In this document: piece by piece, positions 31,301-42,800 of the stretch
Position numbering within the stretch: position 1 is the stretch's first letter
How the letters are laid out: each line of letters starts with the position of its first letter
Assembly (NCBI RefSeq): GCF_921293095.1
Contig: NC_060249.1
Span: 81,169,907-81,233,906, forward strand
Length of the DNA stretch: 64,000 bases
From: Ischnura elegans
Taxonomy: Eukaryota > Arthropoda > Insecta > Odonata > Coenagrionidae
Reading direction: 5' to 3'
Program-made: the position numbers and the translations under genes
Notes under the pieces: generated by a model
The model's database searches: none
The model's input: the letters and a program-made list of their open reading frames with translations, nothing else
Told to the model about the DNA's origin: nothing

Positions 31301-32804
31301 CGGATTTGTATATTTCTTTTTATTTTGTGCGACGTCTCCCCCCGGTTCTATTGTGGTATCCGGGCGAGTCGGGGGTGGGATGCCACAATATGTACTCGCA
31401 AATAGGGGATACAAGAAGGAACGATGAAGCTAAAGAGAGTAGTGTGAAGAATCATGAGGCAGGTAAACATACCGGCCATTTAACATGATGCCAGGAGGTG
31501 AAATATAGACTATCCTTAACATTGTTTTGGAATGTTAACAAAAATGGCCCAGATAATATGCTTTTCATTGAAGGTTGTTAATGGTCTGTCACCAGCTGCA
31601 TTCCCACAGGAAGTTTACGAGAATACACTCAATACTGATACCAAATAATTATATGAAATGAAAACTCACCTCTCATGCACCTTGGCGGTTTTCTCAAAAT
31701 CTTTGTACACAGAGTTCCATGATTGCTTCTTGTGAAATGGTAAACATTTTTCTGCATGACTGAGAGTATTTAGTTTATCATCCAATTTCTCTTTCATGTC
31801 ATGTATATTTTCAGATATGTTGATTATACTGGCCTAAAAATTTACATGCAAACTGTTTAGGTACTGGAATTTAAAAATGATCAAACTATAAAAAGGAGGT
31901 ATGTATATCTTACTTTAGTTAACAGAAGTTCTGCTTGTCTTTGCAAGTACTCCCTACGTTTATACTGTCTAGCAATTGGCCGACCTTCAATGGTGGTAAA
32001 AAATCCTGGGTCAATATCAGTTTTGGCAGGAACAATAATGTCTTCAACATTAACCTTGATTCTTTCAGAGGATCCATAGCTTATTGAAGTGCGATGGGTG
32101 AGCCTTTTATGCAAGGGATACTGTCGATCTTTAACTCTCGCCTTACATGAGAAACATTAAAGAAGCACATTTAAACCGAGGAAATGAATTAAGCAATGTG
32201 CATTTATAATCAGGGCCAGAACTAGGGCGGAGCAGAGGGGGCATGTGCCCCAGGCTGCAGGTTACAGGGGGTGGCAAAACTTGAAAAGTTCCCTTAAAAA
32301 TTATTTAATTTATCTAACTGAATTATTCAACTATAATTGTAAATTTTTAAACAATAATAATATTAACACTTGTTGCTAGCAAACATAGCGAGTGCATTTT
32401 CAACTACTGCATCTAAAAAAAAATGGCTCGTGCATATATAATATTTAATTAATGGTAGGAGGAGGAGGGACAGAACGGAGGATAAAGGAGGGAACAGAAA
32501 ACTGGTCTATGCCCTGACACAACTCCTAGTTCCAGCCCTGTACATAATATTGCTACTTACTACCCTTCGCGCTTCCAAAGGCGTGTGTTGCGAAATTTGG
32601 TAACCTTTGGCAATATTTCCTTCTGAATCCTCGGACACTCCCAATTCTTTGTCCGCAGGTGCAAAGATACCTGCTTCAAAAGTCAGCTTCTTTGACTTCC
32701 TAAGGTAAAGCCCCAGAGCACGGTATTTCCTCCATTTCTTGTATTTTTTATCTTGAATCTTGAGCGTAACAATTAAAGTTTTATCTGGCTTATGTGACTC
32801 CGAA
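22352..32804 (-). CDS. CFAP100: Axonemal coiled-coil protein of the DUF4200 family, CFAP100-like
   Basis: Exons in transcript order: 32804-32561, 32141-31914, 31833-31670, 28915-28590, 26712-26576, 25638-25532, 25384-25186, 24343-24217 and 23298-22352. Borders are GT/AG and phases agree, giving at least 825 residues. The centre has a DUF4200-like coiled coil (KLLDARQKKKKLQALVHIAR), then YQEFLYRVSPLQWRKKH and ELYFTDPKELKDYFHYMEEL, which I recognise from CFAP100/CCDC37. More coiled coil and a long charged tail rich in Ser, Glu and Lys follow. CFAP100 (Chlamydomonas MIA1) works with CFAP73 in the cilium to regulate inner-arm dynein. The start codon is unresolved: the first exon begins with one base of a split codon, or an in-frame ATG at 32830 is used. 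The exon-8 donor may be 24217 or 24221; only 24217 keeps the frame. CCDC38 is the main alternative identity. Confidence 0.7.
26308..26395 (+). mobile_element. RTE-type LINE 3'-end fragment
   Basis: The sequence AAAAAGGTTAGCTCACAGGA..GCGGAGTGGAGAGGTGCATC..AGATTGTTGA resembles the last coding codons and 3' end of the RTE element at 41950-42020 (AGATTAGCTGATAGGAGAAC..GAGTGGAGAGCTGCGTC..GGATTGTTGA). It lies in an intron of the CFAP100-like gene. The left boundary is approximate. Confidence 0.55.
27674..28054. mobile_element. Unclassified TIR element with a GC-rich body
   Basis: The 381-bp segment has inverted ends ACTATACCATTTTCCCGAAC and its complement; the match extends about 26 bp with very few differences. 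The body is much richer in GC than the surrounding intron. No convincing target duplication was found, so the superfamily is open. It lies 14 bp from the start of the next insertion's flanking repeat. Confidence 0.6.
28156..28200 (-). ncRNA. Hammerhead ribozyme motif, minus-strand half
   Basis: Exact mirror of the plus-strand motif at 28197-28241 through the palindrome centre at 28198/28199, so the minus transcript carries the same core. Confidence 0.55.
28197..28241 (+). ncRNA. Hammerhead ribozyme motif, plus-strand half
   Basis: CTGAAGA at 28202-28208, stem II CCGGT (28211-28215) with ACCGG (28222-28226) around a six-base loop, GAAA at 28228-28231, and cleavage after TC at 28235-28236. Stem I is GAC (28199-28201) with GTC (28237-28239). 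Stem III is minimal, as in Penelope hammerheads thought to act as dimers. Confidence 0.55.
30006..31380 (+). repeat. Possible LTR-derived segment
   Basis: The segment contrasts in base composition with the intron around it. It contains a TATA-like ATAATAAAAGG at about 30298-30308, starts with TGTAATGG, and near 31343 has TGGTATCCGGGCGAGTCGGG, which looks like a retroelement primer-binding region. No second LTR, target duplication or coding region was found, so this is a weak call. If correct it is an old LTR fossil fragment. Confidence 0.3.
30180..30208. repeat. (GT)n microsatellite
   Basis: A short run of alternating TG, interrupted once or twice by GA, inside the intron. Confidence 0.85.
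32211..32540. mobile_element. hAT-type MITE close to a splice donor
   Basis: The 330-bp element has ends CAGGGCCAGAACTAGG and the complement of CAGGGCTGGAACTAGG. The 8-bp flanks TTTATAAT (32203-32210) and TACATAAT (32541-32548) agree at six positions. It ends 20 bp from the donor of the 32804-32561 exon of the CFAP100-like gene. Confidence 0.75.
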
Positions 32805-33118
32805 CTAAAAATATGAAAAAAATAAACCATAAAATTACAAAAAGGCGAGGAAAACTATAACTAGTAACTACAAACGAGTAAACAATGCATAAAACTAAGG
32901 ATAAAATTGAATGATGATATAAGAATTAATTAAAAAATAACCCCTCCATATCTTCTGCAAGGAATCCTCTTTGAAAATGGAACTAATAAACTAAGATTTC
33001 ACCGGATCAGTACAGTCTGATGCTCTCCAGTATAGCCTCAACAAAAGGCACAAGTGACGCAAGGGCGTTGCCGAATTCCTGAAGGCCGTGATGTCGCTTC
33101 CATGCGCCTCAAGCTACC

Positions 33119-33132
33119 GTAACTATGGTAAT
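33119..33132 (-). promoter_or_regulatory. Near X-box (RFX site) upstream of the CFAP100-like gene
   Basis: ATTACCATAGTTAC on the minus strand fits the RFX X-box pattern RYYNYY-N2-RRNRAC with one departure. RFX factors drive ciliary genes, and the site lies about 300 bp upstream of the first recognised exon of this ciliary gene. The match is imperfect, so this is a candidate only. Confidence 0.35.
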
Positions 33133-33754
33133 GCTTTATTTACCAGCCCTCGAGAGAAGAGTAACCGTGTAACCAACGATCATATACCCTTACGCGTGTA
33201 ACATTCATCATTGTGCGGAAAACAAAGTTTATGAACACGCCAAAATAATGTAAACGACTAACGGTATTAATTCCCTGGAAATATCTCAAACCAACTTACT
33301 TATCCTTGACCGGTAGTGATCCGATTCACTCTTTTACCGTCATGCATTGCCTTCAATTTCCCGTTTACGATGATTAGATGAAATAAAGTGGACATGAATT
33401 CCATGGTCATATCAGTATTCACACCAGTAATCATCAACATTTCCAGGAGTTCAGATGAAAAACTGCGATCATCATGACTATGGACAATAATCTTGACTAT
33501 GATGAAGTTTACTGCAATAACTGTTTTGAACATAGATGCTCTATGGTTTTGAAAAATTCATCGAACTATTTCGAATTTAGACGCTCACTTTTTCTCTTGT
33601 TTTTTTTTCATGCAAAATGCGTTCATTTGTTTTCCGAAAAGCGCGGAAACGTATCGTTGAAATTTTCCCATCTCAGCACCTGTAAGAGGTTTCCCTTAAA
33701 CATGTAGCCGTTATCTACTAATGTAAAACTTATTTAAGTTTACGGTTTCATGCA

Positions 33755-33760
33755 TATAAA
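33755..33760 (+). promoter_or_regulatory. TATA box of TMEM209
   Basis: TATAAA, followed by GG, lies 52 bp before the proposed TMEM209 start codon at 33813. Transcription would start near 33785, leaving a short 5' leader. Confidence 0.55.
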
Positions 33761-33812
33761 GGCTGGGCAGCGAAATATTTGAAGATATATTTGGTATTAA
33801 TCACCACCCACC

Positions 33813-36800
33813 ATGAGGTAAGTCATGTAGTGATGAAGCTTTTGCAATGCCGGGTTTTTCAAGTTATTCGTTTTGTTTTGAAGTAAAATTTATTATATGT
33901 GGTCTGAGGCTAAAAAAGACTTCGCCTTATTGAAGACGTTGCAGTTTTGTGCATAAATGGGGCATAATTATGTGTTTTGACAAGTAACACGATAGGCTAA
34001 TATTCTTGACCTGCGTGGAGTTCTTATTATGCTCAAATATAAAGGCTTGTTTTCTAAGAAGTGGGTGTTTACTTACAGTCGATCTCCGCGTTGCCTATCG
34101 AGGTCTGCAGTTGTGGAGGAAACCCTGGATATGATCGCAGCTGTGAAGAAAGCCAATCAAAGTCTTCTTTGGGGAGCGATTAATATTTGCATTTTGGCAG
34201 TTGTTTTGTACGACATGTATGTATTCGTTGAAATTGATTTTTAATGGCACCCGGAGAAATTCCACAGTTAATTTCGTTTTATCTCGTGTGATAGAGGTAA
34301 CAACTTGCAGCTATCGCTAAGATATCTTTTGCAGTGGCCTGAAGTATGGGTTTGAGCGTATATAATTTCGAGAATGAAAGATACTTTCCTAGTTCCTCAT
34401 AAAAACTCAATTATAGATACGACACATGTCGACGTCTGTAATTTTCTCCTGAAATAAATTTTTTGGAGCATTTCGTTTAGCATATAGTTCTTTCGCTTTT
34501 TGCACTCTTCTTGTTGTATATAATCGGAATTGATGCTAATCTTAGCAGATCGAAAGGCATCTAAAAATGTGCATGTTACTAATAGTTTTGGAAATGAGGT
34601 GTAAGTTCTTATGAACATTTAAAAATGGTGAATTGCTGCCTTTAGTAACGACTGAATTAGGCCTGCTGGGTTAATTTTGGTTAATTGTAATGATGTTCTA
34701 TTTTATCCTCGGTTCATATTGTTTTGAGTGTTTATTTTTATTACAATATTCTTTAAAATCTTGCCAGGTAAGTCAGGAAATCTCCAGAGTAAGAGCAAGA
34801 ATTAATTAGAGGAGTCTGAGAAGCTGTTTGCACTTATAAATAGATGCAGATTTTTGCTTTAATTTTCTTTATAAAATGGAGTTTTTTAAATGGGGATCCT
34901 CGTGGATGTTACATGCGGGTGATTGGTCACCCCCTACCAAACTCCATTGAGTTGTCTCACAGGGTAATGATAGTACACGTGGAATGGACGGCATTATAAT
35001 CAAATGATTATGGTTTCATTGTGCACCATACTTATATTCATAACTTTCCTCAACTGTTGTGTGTATTAGTGTATAATCGAAATATGGAATTGTATTTGGC
35101 TGCAAACCATAGGATCTCATGCCTAAGAATTTAATTTGTATGCATTGAATTTAATATGGAAGGTCCCTTTTACCATGCATTTAATGTGCGCATGTGTTTA
35201 ACCTGTGCACCATTGGGGACCTGTTATGTTTATTGAACAGAAATGATGAGGATCATAAGTAATATTGACATGAGGGTTTTTTTGCGGGAATTTTTCTTCA
35301 AGCAAGTTGAAAATCCTGCTTTGAATATGGGTCAATCCATATGAAGTGATCCAAAGATAAATAAGTTGGTTGCTTGACCATTTTTAATAATTTTAATTTT
35401 TTTATATGTTTTTACTACAGAAATGGGAAGTTCAAAACTGATTTTAAAAAAAATTTATTTTACACAGTTTACATGTGGTGGCCATTTTTGTTTTGAATCA
35501 CGGAGCGTTTTTTCCCTTTGAAGACGTTTGCGTTAAATTGATTATCTCTGGACTGCATCGTGCTACAAGATTGAAACTGGCATCGTTTTTTTCGGTACTC
35601 TCTTCCTTACAATAGTGTTTCATAGCCATAATTACCCATGCAAATCTTACCTGTCTAAATGGTCTTCTAAGTAGGGGGTCGAAAATTGAAGAATTCCACT
35701 TTTTAGAAATTAAAAAACCATGAAGGAGAAATTTATCAGAGTTAATATTTTTTTAATAGTAAGATATCATTGGGTACACACATTTTATGGAGTATCAGCA
35801 TTGACAACTCACTCGTTAATTGTTTATGAATTTTTAAAATTTGGATTTTTAAAATTTTTGTAATGCTGCAAATGATGCAGTCCAGAGATAATCAATTTAA
35901 CGCAAACGTCTTCAAAGGGAAAAAACGCTCCGTGATTCAAAACAAAAATGGCCACCACATGTAAACGGTGTAAAATAAATAAAAAAAAAATCAGTTTTGA
36001 ACTTCCCATTTCTGTAGTAAAAACATATAAAAAAATAAAAAAAAAATTAAATATGGTAAAGCAACCTACCTTGGATCACTTCAAATGGATTGACCCATAT
36101 GGGATTCTTCTTTGTTACGTCGTACATTTCAAAGCATGCTGCCAAATTTTATTATTTGTTTTGTTAGCAAATATTTATTGCTTCTTATTTAACTTGTTAT
36201 TTTGCAGTGTGTATAAATGCCCTGCCTACAGCCTAGGTTTGTATTATGGAGAAATTGCTCTTGCAGTTATTTTGATGATAAGCAGTTTTTTCCATGTATC
36301 ACGGTATGTGTACGTTAATTGGTATCTGAAACCCATACCTCTCACACCACATCAAAGGCGCTTGATGGGAATAAGCAAACTAGGTGAGTATTTCATTTTA
36401 TATTTGATTTTCAGTGTAAATTACCTATTTTTCTGTAACAATTTTTTAAGGCCATCAAATAACTTTGGATTTGCTCATTGTATGTTAAAAGCAGGGACCT
36501 GGAGCGCTCCTCCGCTATGCTTCGGCTCCATTTTTGGAGTAGATCAGTTCAATTCCTGCTGCTCCACTCTGGAGCGGAGCATTTCTTGTGAGAACTACAC
36601 TCCGGATCAGTACTCTGACGCCAATGCTTTGCTCCTTTGCGGGCAGTCAAAGTGGGCTCGCTTCTATGGCTGTGGGCATTGAATGCTCCCCGTCCCTATT
36701 TTTGTTGTGATTTTAACCCTTAATCAATGCTATTTGTGGTATTAGCTCATGCCAATACATTCCAATATATAAATGGTAGCATGCAAAAAATACTTTTCGT

Positions 36801-39800
36801 ATGCCGCATTACAATGTGTGTTCTATTTAACTACGTTAAGTTAAATTTTTTTGTGTGATAAATAATGTTAACGATAATCTGAAAGCTTATCACCGTATGA
36901 TAATCGAGATTAGTTACTTAAGTTGTTATACAGTATCACAGACATAGTAACAACTTTTACCAATTTCATTATCACAGTAGAAATTTCGATTGCAAGCGAT
37001 ATTAATAAAATAAAAATGCTGTAGTTTACCATGCAGACTACCATTAGCAAACTTCTTGATTTTTATTTTTTTACTCTAAAATACGAAATTTTCGTTAAAG
37101 TATGCTTGGAGTTTACGGATTTTGATTGTGCATCATGAAATATACGACTGCTATCAGCCCAAAAAAGGTAGAATGCTGAAATTTAAGAATTTAGGGATTC
37201 AAGAACTAAAGATTTTATACTTCAAAGTCATCGTTTCTGTCTGGCATAAATGAAAGTCCGTTTTGTGAAATTGTCACATTTCTTAGGATTGCTCTGAAAT
37301 TATGCAAGATTTAGAAAAACCACGTATTACGTAAAAAAGTTTTAGGTATTTCCTAAACGTAACTGTGACTTTGCGAGAGCAATGGTTTCCTCTCCATGGT
37401 CATGAAAACAGAGTATGTATTATTGACTGATGGAAATTGTCACTGACTGGCACATGTGTGATTTTATGCTTGCAAACTTTTATTTTCCATGCGATCAACA
37501 TTAAAAAATATAAATGTATTACTCACAAAATTCATAATTATGAAATATAAACACCTCGTATCCATTAGCAGTAATTTTACCTCTATTTCAAGAAGAAAGG
37601 CTCACTTAAAGTGGTGAGTACGCATACCACTGTGATCTACAGGCAAAGGAGGCACTTTAATTATATTTCTACCTACTACGTCCTCATGGCGAACAGAGAG
37701 AGTGCTCCATATGGGTTTAATGCTGTGCCAATGTTGGTCCAGCATATAGTTAAGGCCGTTTTACACGGTACACGGAATTGCGCAGTCTGACGTACGTGTG
37801 AAGGCGCAATCAAAATTGTGTCGTGTAAAGCCGTGAATTGCTAGAACACATGCGAGAATGCGTGGATGCGAGACGGCAAAATAGCCCGTTCTAATTTCGT
37901 TCATGCATTCACGCAATTCCACGCCATTTTAGACATTAATGCAGCTCTAACCTGCGCAATTCCGTGTACCGTGTGAAACGGCCTTTAGAAGCCAGAAATT
38001 TTGTCGACAGGAATCTCTGAAAATTTTATTCTCTTGCTGTTATTAATTCTTACTTGCACAAGGCTAGTGGCACACAATACAGCATTACCCGACTTAGAAG
38101 CTACCCAGGCTTTAGTTTTGGCTATGCTTCCCAACTGCGTCAACAGCACCGTTGCCATGATATGATTAGAGGTCTGTGAAATTCGCGAGATGCGATATCT
38201 CTAAATAATGCGAAATCAGTACATAAAAACGAAATTTCGTGTTTTTGCAATTTTAGGTGAATTAGCAAAATAATCACATCTAATGAGTCATAATCTATTA
38301 AAGCCTAAGCCTTCATTGTTTAACACTACAGACTTTCATCGTGACCACGGCGGCCACAAAACGGTGCCGTCAACTGAGCGATTCGATTCGTTAAAAGACA
38401 TCCATAGACGCATATGGTTATTTGAAAGCAAGAAGCGATAGCAGTTGGGGGAAGAGAAGGAAGGAACAGAAAGGATAAGAGGAGAGGGGTTCTCCTTATT
38501 AGCGGACGGATCGTCGGATATTCGGCTCTCCACTGAGGTTCAATGCAAAAAAATCATTTTGATATTGGCCAAATCTAATTCTTCAGGTGAGAAATTTTCT
38601 CATTCTAGATGTTTCAGGATCGATAAATGGGAAATAATTTTTCAAGTTTCTTTGAATCGTATTATGTTTAGTTGTGTGTGCTTCTTTCACTGCCTTTACT
38701 GACCGATTGGCAACAGCTGCAATCAAAACTAAGCGATTTTGTTGTATCTAGCTGCTGTCCTACCTTCCCTCAACACCTGGGTGAAGGGTATCAAAAGGGA
38801 ACCCATGACATGAAATATTTAGCCCAATCTGTAAGTTATACAGTACTATGGTTATACTGTAGCTACCCATCACTCAGTTTGAAAACACCATCGTGACTGG
38901 TGGTGTTTTGCAGTTGTACTGTTTTTTTATCGTGGTTTCATTTTTAAGTATCGAACAAAGGAAAGGAATTTTAAAATGCCAAAAGCTAGTGATACCATTC
39001 ATACCAGGGCAAGTGAATTCAGCTCAGGATTTTATGTGAAAGACTGTGTGAAGTTTGCGATAAAAGATTTGAATTTGAAAGATGTGACACTTTGTTCAAG
39101 CACATCAGTAGCGATACACATATACGTGCGAAAGAAAGGGGACCCACAGAACGACAGCTATCATTTGAACACACAGTCACTCAGTCAAAGAAAGCGAAGG
39201 AGGAGCTTGTTGTTGCTACTACTGAAGCATTTATAAAGGCTTTATATAAAGTAGAGAAACTTGACAATCCAAAAATTCTGGAATGGCTCTCGAAATATTC
39301 ACATATAAGGTAGTGGGGATTTGCCGTTTGCCGATCGTATTCACCAAGCCTACATTCTTGAATCATTTATATACCTTCAACCAATACAACTTGAACCATT
39401 TCTTTCATTAAGTTTTATCAGAAATTTTGGGTATATTTAATTTTAAATAGGCTTGAAGAGCCATCTGTGTAAATTATTAACTCATCCATGCTGTGTTTTG
39501 CCACCATCACCTCTCCAAATAGATGTTTTAATGCAGAGTCAATATCGTACTTATCTTGATCGATTTTATGACATGCCAGGGCGTAAGATATTTTTCGAGG
39601 GATCCGTTTTGTACCATAATACGTCTGTGATTATTAAAACCTTTTTATGACTCCAGTGAGCTCTGTGAATCTCATTCTGGTGCTGAAACTCATCTCTGCT
39701 CCCGTCTTTGCCATCTTGACCAATCCTGTCGTATGCCACGTGTAACGATCGCAGATATAAACTATCATTCCAGTCATATCTCCTGTTTTCACAACAAACG

Positions 39801-42800
39801 TAATGACGCGACGTTCTAACCCTATGTGGCTTCCAACGACAATGAAGTCGAAGTCAACAATTATCAAACAAAATACAATGCTCCACTGTGAAAACAAAAA
39901 AATTATCAAGGATAATAATACTGACATAAGATAATTCTAGGCATTTAGTGTGCCAGTCAAGACCAGTGAAGCGCATGCTCAGAAATTTCAAACTTTAGGG
40001 AATTTGAGCGTTATGAAAAATTAAAGTGCCAGTCAGTGACAGCGCTTAGGAACAAAAGCTTTGAATATCGGGGAATGTTTTATTTCCGATCCTTCATCAT
40101 TTGGATGGACTTGATTTGGATATGAAACGATTCATCTCCTGCATCCCTCGATTTCTGCGAGCGGAACAAAATGTACGTCAATCGTCAGTGACTAACACCA
40201 AAACAATGCACTTTTGCATTGCATTTCTTTGCGTGAACGTGCGACATCTAATTGTAAGGATGGATTAAATGGATAGGTAAGGCACAGTCATGATTGAGGA
40301 AGATCGTTAACTGGAAAATTTCGTAGAAAAAAAGTATCTTAGTTGCAAAATCTGCAGTTATAGAATGACTCTCTAAACGAAATAATTTGCACATATGAAA
40401 TGAGAACGAAGAAAAAGGGAAGAGATGGAAGGAATATCTGGAAGATTTGTACAAAGGAAGTCGCCTCAGAACGAATGCTATCGAAAACGAGAGGGAAGTG
40501 GATGCCGATGACATGGGAGCCCCAATTTTAAGATCGGAAATTGATGCGGCTGTAAGAGACCTCAGGATAAATAAAGCGTCTGGCATTGATGACATTCCTG
40601 CAGAACTAATTAAAAATTCAGGAGAGAAGACGTTGAACCAGCTATACAAAATCATTAGTGAAATGTATACGACAGGTGAGATACCAAAGGATTTCGAGAG
40701 GAACATTATAATCCCTATTCCTAAGAAGAAAAGAGCGGAGAAGTGCGAAGATTTTAGGACCATAAGCCTCACTACACATGCGTCAAAGATGCTGACAAAG
40801 ATCATCTATAGAAGAATAGAACGAAAAGCAGAAGAGTACTTGGATGAGGACCAATTTGGATTCAGAAAAAACAAAGGCACAAGGGAAGCAATATTGGCCC
40901 TAATACTGCTCATAGGAAAGAGAATGGAAAAGAACAAGCCAACATTCGTTGCGTTTGTGGACTTAGAGAAAGCATTTGACAACGTGGATTGGAGCACAAT
41001 GCTTGGAATCCTAAAGGGAATTGGGGTTCTTTATAATGACAGAAGAATCATCCACAGTTTATACAAAAACCAAGTAGCCGTGATAAAATCAGGGCCCAGC
41101 TGTGAAGAAGCAAGAATTAATAAGGAGTGCGACAAGGCTGTACATAGTCACCCGTAATTTTCAACGTTTACATTGAAAAAGCCATTAATGAAATCAAAGA
41201 AAAGGAATTAGGAGTGAATATCCATGGAGAAAAAATTAGCATGCTAAGATTTGCTGATGACATAGCCGTTATAGCAGAAACAGAGAAGGATTTGAAAAAT
41301 ATTCTGGTTAATATGGGTAGGGTAATGAGTAGATATCAACTGAAAATAAGCACGAAGAAAACCAAGATCTTAGTATGCAGCAGAAGAGAAGAAGTCAAGA
41401 CCAACATTAAAATAGGGAGGCATAAACTGATAGAGGTGGATGAATTCTGTTATTTGGGAAGCAAGATAACTAGTGACGGGAGAAGCAAGAAAGAAATTAT
41501 CAGCAGAATAGCCCAGGCGAAGAGAGCATTCCACCAAAAGAGAGACCTGCTTATAGCGGGAAACTTAAATATGGAAGTAAAGAAACAATTTATAAGAACC
41601 TACATCTGGAGTATGCTCCTATACGGAAGTGAGGCATGGACAATGACCGCAGCGGAGATAGCAAGGATAGAGGCCTTTGAAATGTGGTGCTACAGAAGAA
41701 TGATGAAAATCAAATGGATCGACCGAGTTAGTAACGAGGAAGTCCTAAGAAGGGTAGGAGAGAAGAGAAGCCTCATGAAAACCTTAATAAGAAGACGGAA
41801 CAACCTTATAGGCCACATCTTGAGACATGATGGCCTGATGAAGACAATCGTCGAAGGACAGGTGGAAGGCAAGAATGGAAAAGGAAGACCCCGAACAAAA
41901 TATATGGAACAAGTAAAGAGAGATGTGAAAGAGAAGAAATACGTAGGAGTGAAAAGATTAGCTGATAGGAGAACTGAGTGGAGAGCTGCGTCAAACCAAT
42001 CCTAGGATTGTTGACCAGTGATGATTATAATGATGATGATGAAACGAGAGCTCACTACCGCGGCATTTCGTAAAAAATTGTTGGAGTATAGGGAGAAACA
42101 AGTATGGAATACTAAAATTTATAATATTTACTCCATGTTCGGTCTTTGAACGGTCCATTTATCTCAAATGGAATTCTTGAACCCTAGTATGACAGTCATG
42201 TAGAAACGCTCATATACCTTTTTTAAGTTAAATTTTACCCATTCTTTGATTTTTTTTAAAGAGCTGAAAGGTAGATTTCAATTTTCGAGGTGTAGAATAG
42301 TTCATGAATAATGAAGTTACCTTTGCTGCATAGAAAAAATATTTTCGAACTTTTCATTTCATGGAAATGTTGATAATGTTCCTCTTACTTTAACCACAAA
42401 GATGAAAATCACCATTTTGGTAGTCTGCATTGCCGGGAAATTGCCCATTGTCCATGAAAGTTCAGCATACCTTTCAGTTCTACCTTTTTTGCGCCAAAAG
42501 TCTGTACTAATCACGATAATTGGTTGGAGTTGCGTGTTTTCAAATGATGCCTTAGTGTAAATTTAAAATGCTAAGGATACAGGCCTGGCCCATTCATTGG
42601 GTGCAAGGAATAATTTTCATGGAATTTTACTATAAATACTTCAATAAAAAAATATATTCTACCCTAAGCCCATTACTTTTTTCCGAATGACATGCTTTGT
42701 AATCAGAGGTCCTACTGAGCATCACTAATTTGATATTTCTGTCATTTTTCTGAGCACTCAGTCTTTAAGTGAAACCTCCTTGTTTGACTTCCCATATTTC

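Larger units (their letters stand above)
28916..31669. other. Intron of the CFAP100-like gene
   Basis: The intron between the third and fourth recognised exons. It holds a (GT)n microsatellite at about 30180-30208, a perfect 8-bp hairpin TGTAATGG/CCATTACA at 30006-30029 and a GC-shifted LTR-like segment to about 31380. The plus-strand frames here (for example 31129-31488) are not supported as genes. Confidence 0.5.

Noticed and set aside
33300-33533. 77-codon minus-strand frame upstream of the CFAP100-like gene, considered as its first coding exon
   Set aside because: Its frame ends in a stop just before a GTAAG donor, and the frame that would fit the next exon has no start codon. It may be 5' UTR, but coding is not supported.
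35948-36682. 244-codon plus-strand open frame with hydrophobic segments
   Set aside because: It strings together the right arm of a foldback repeat, intron, TMEM209 exon 3 and the end of the hAT. Only 36208-36383 is coding, as an exon of TMEM209.
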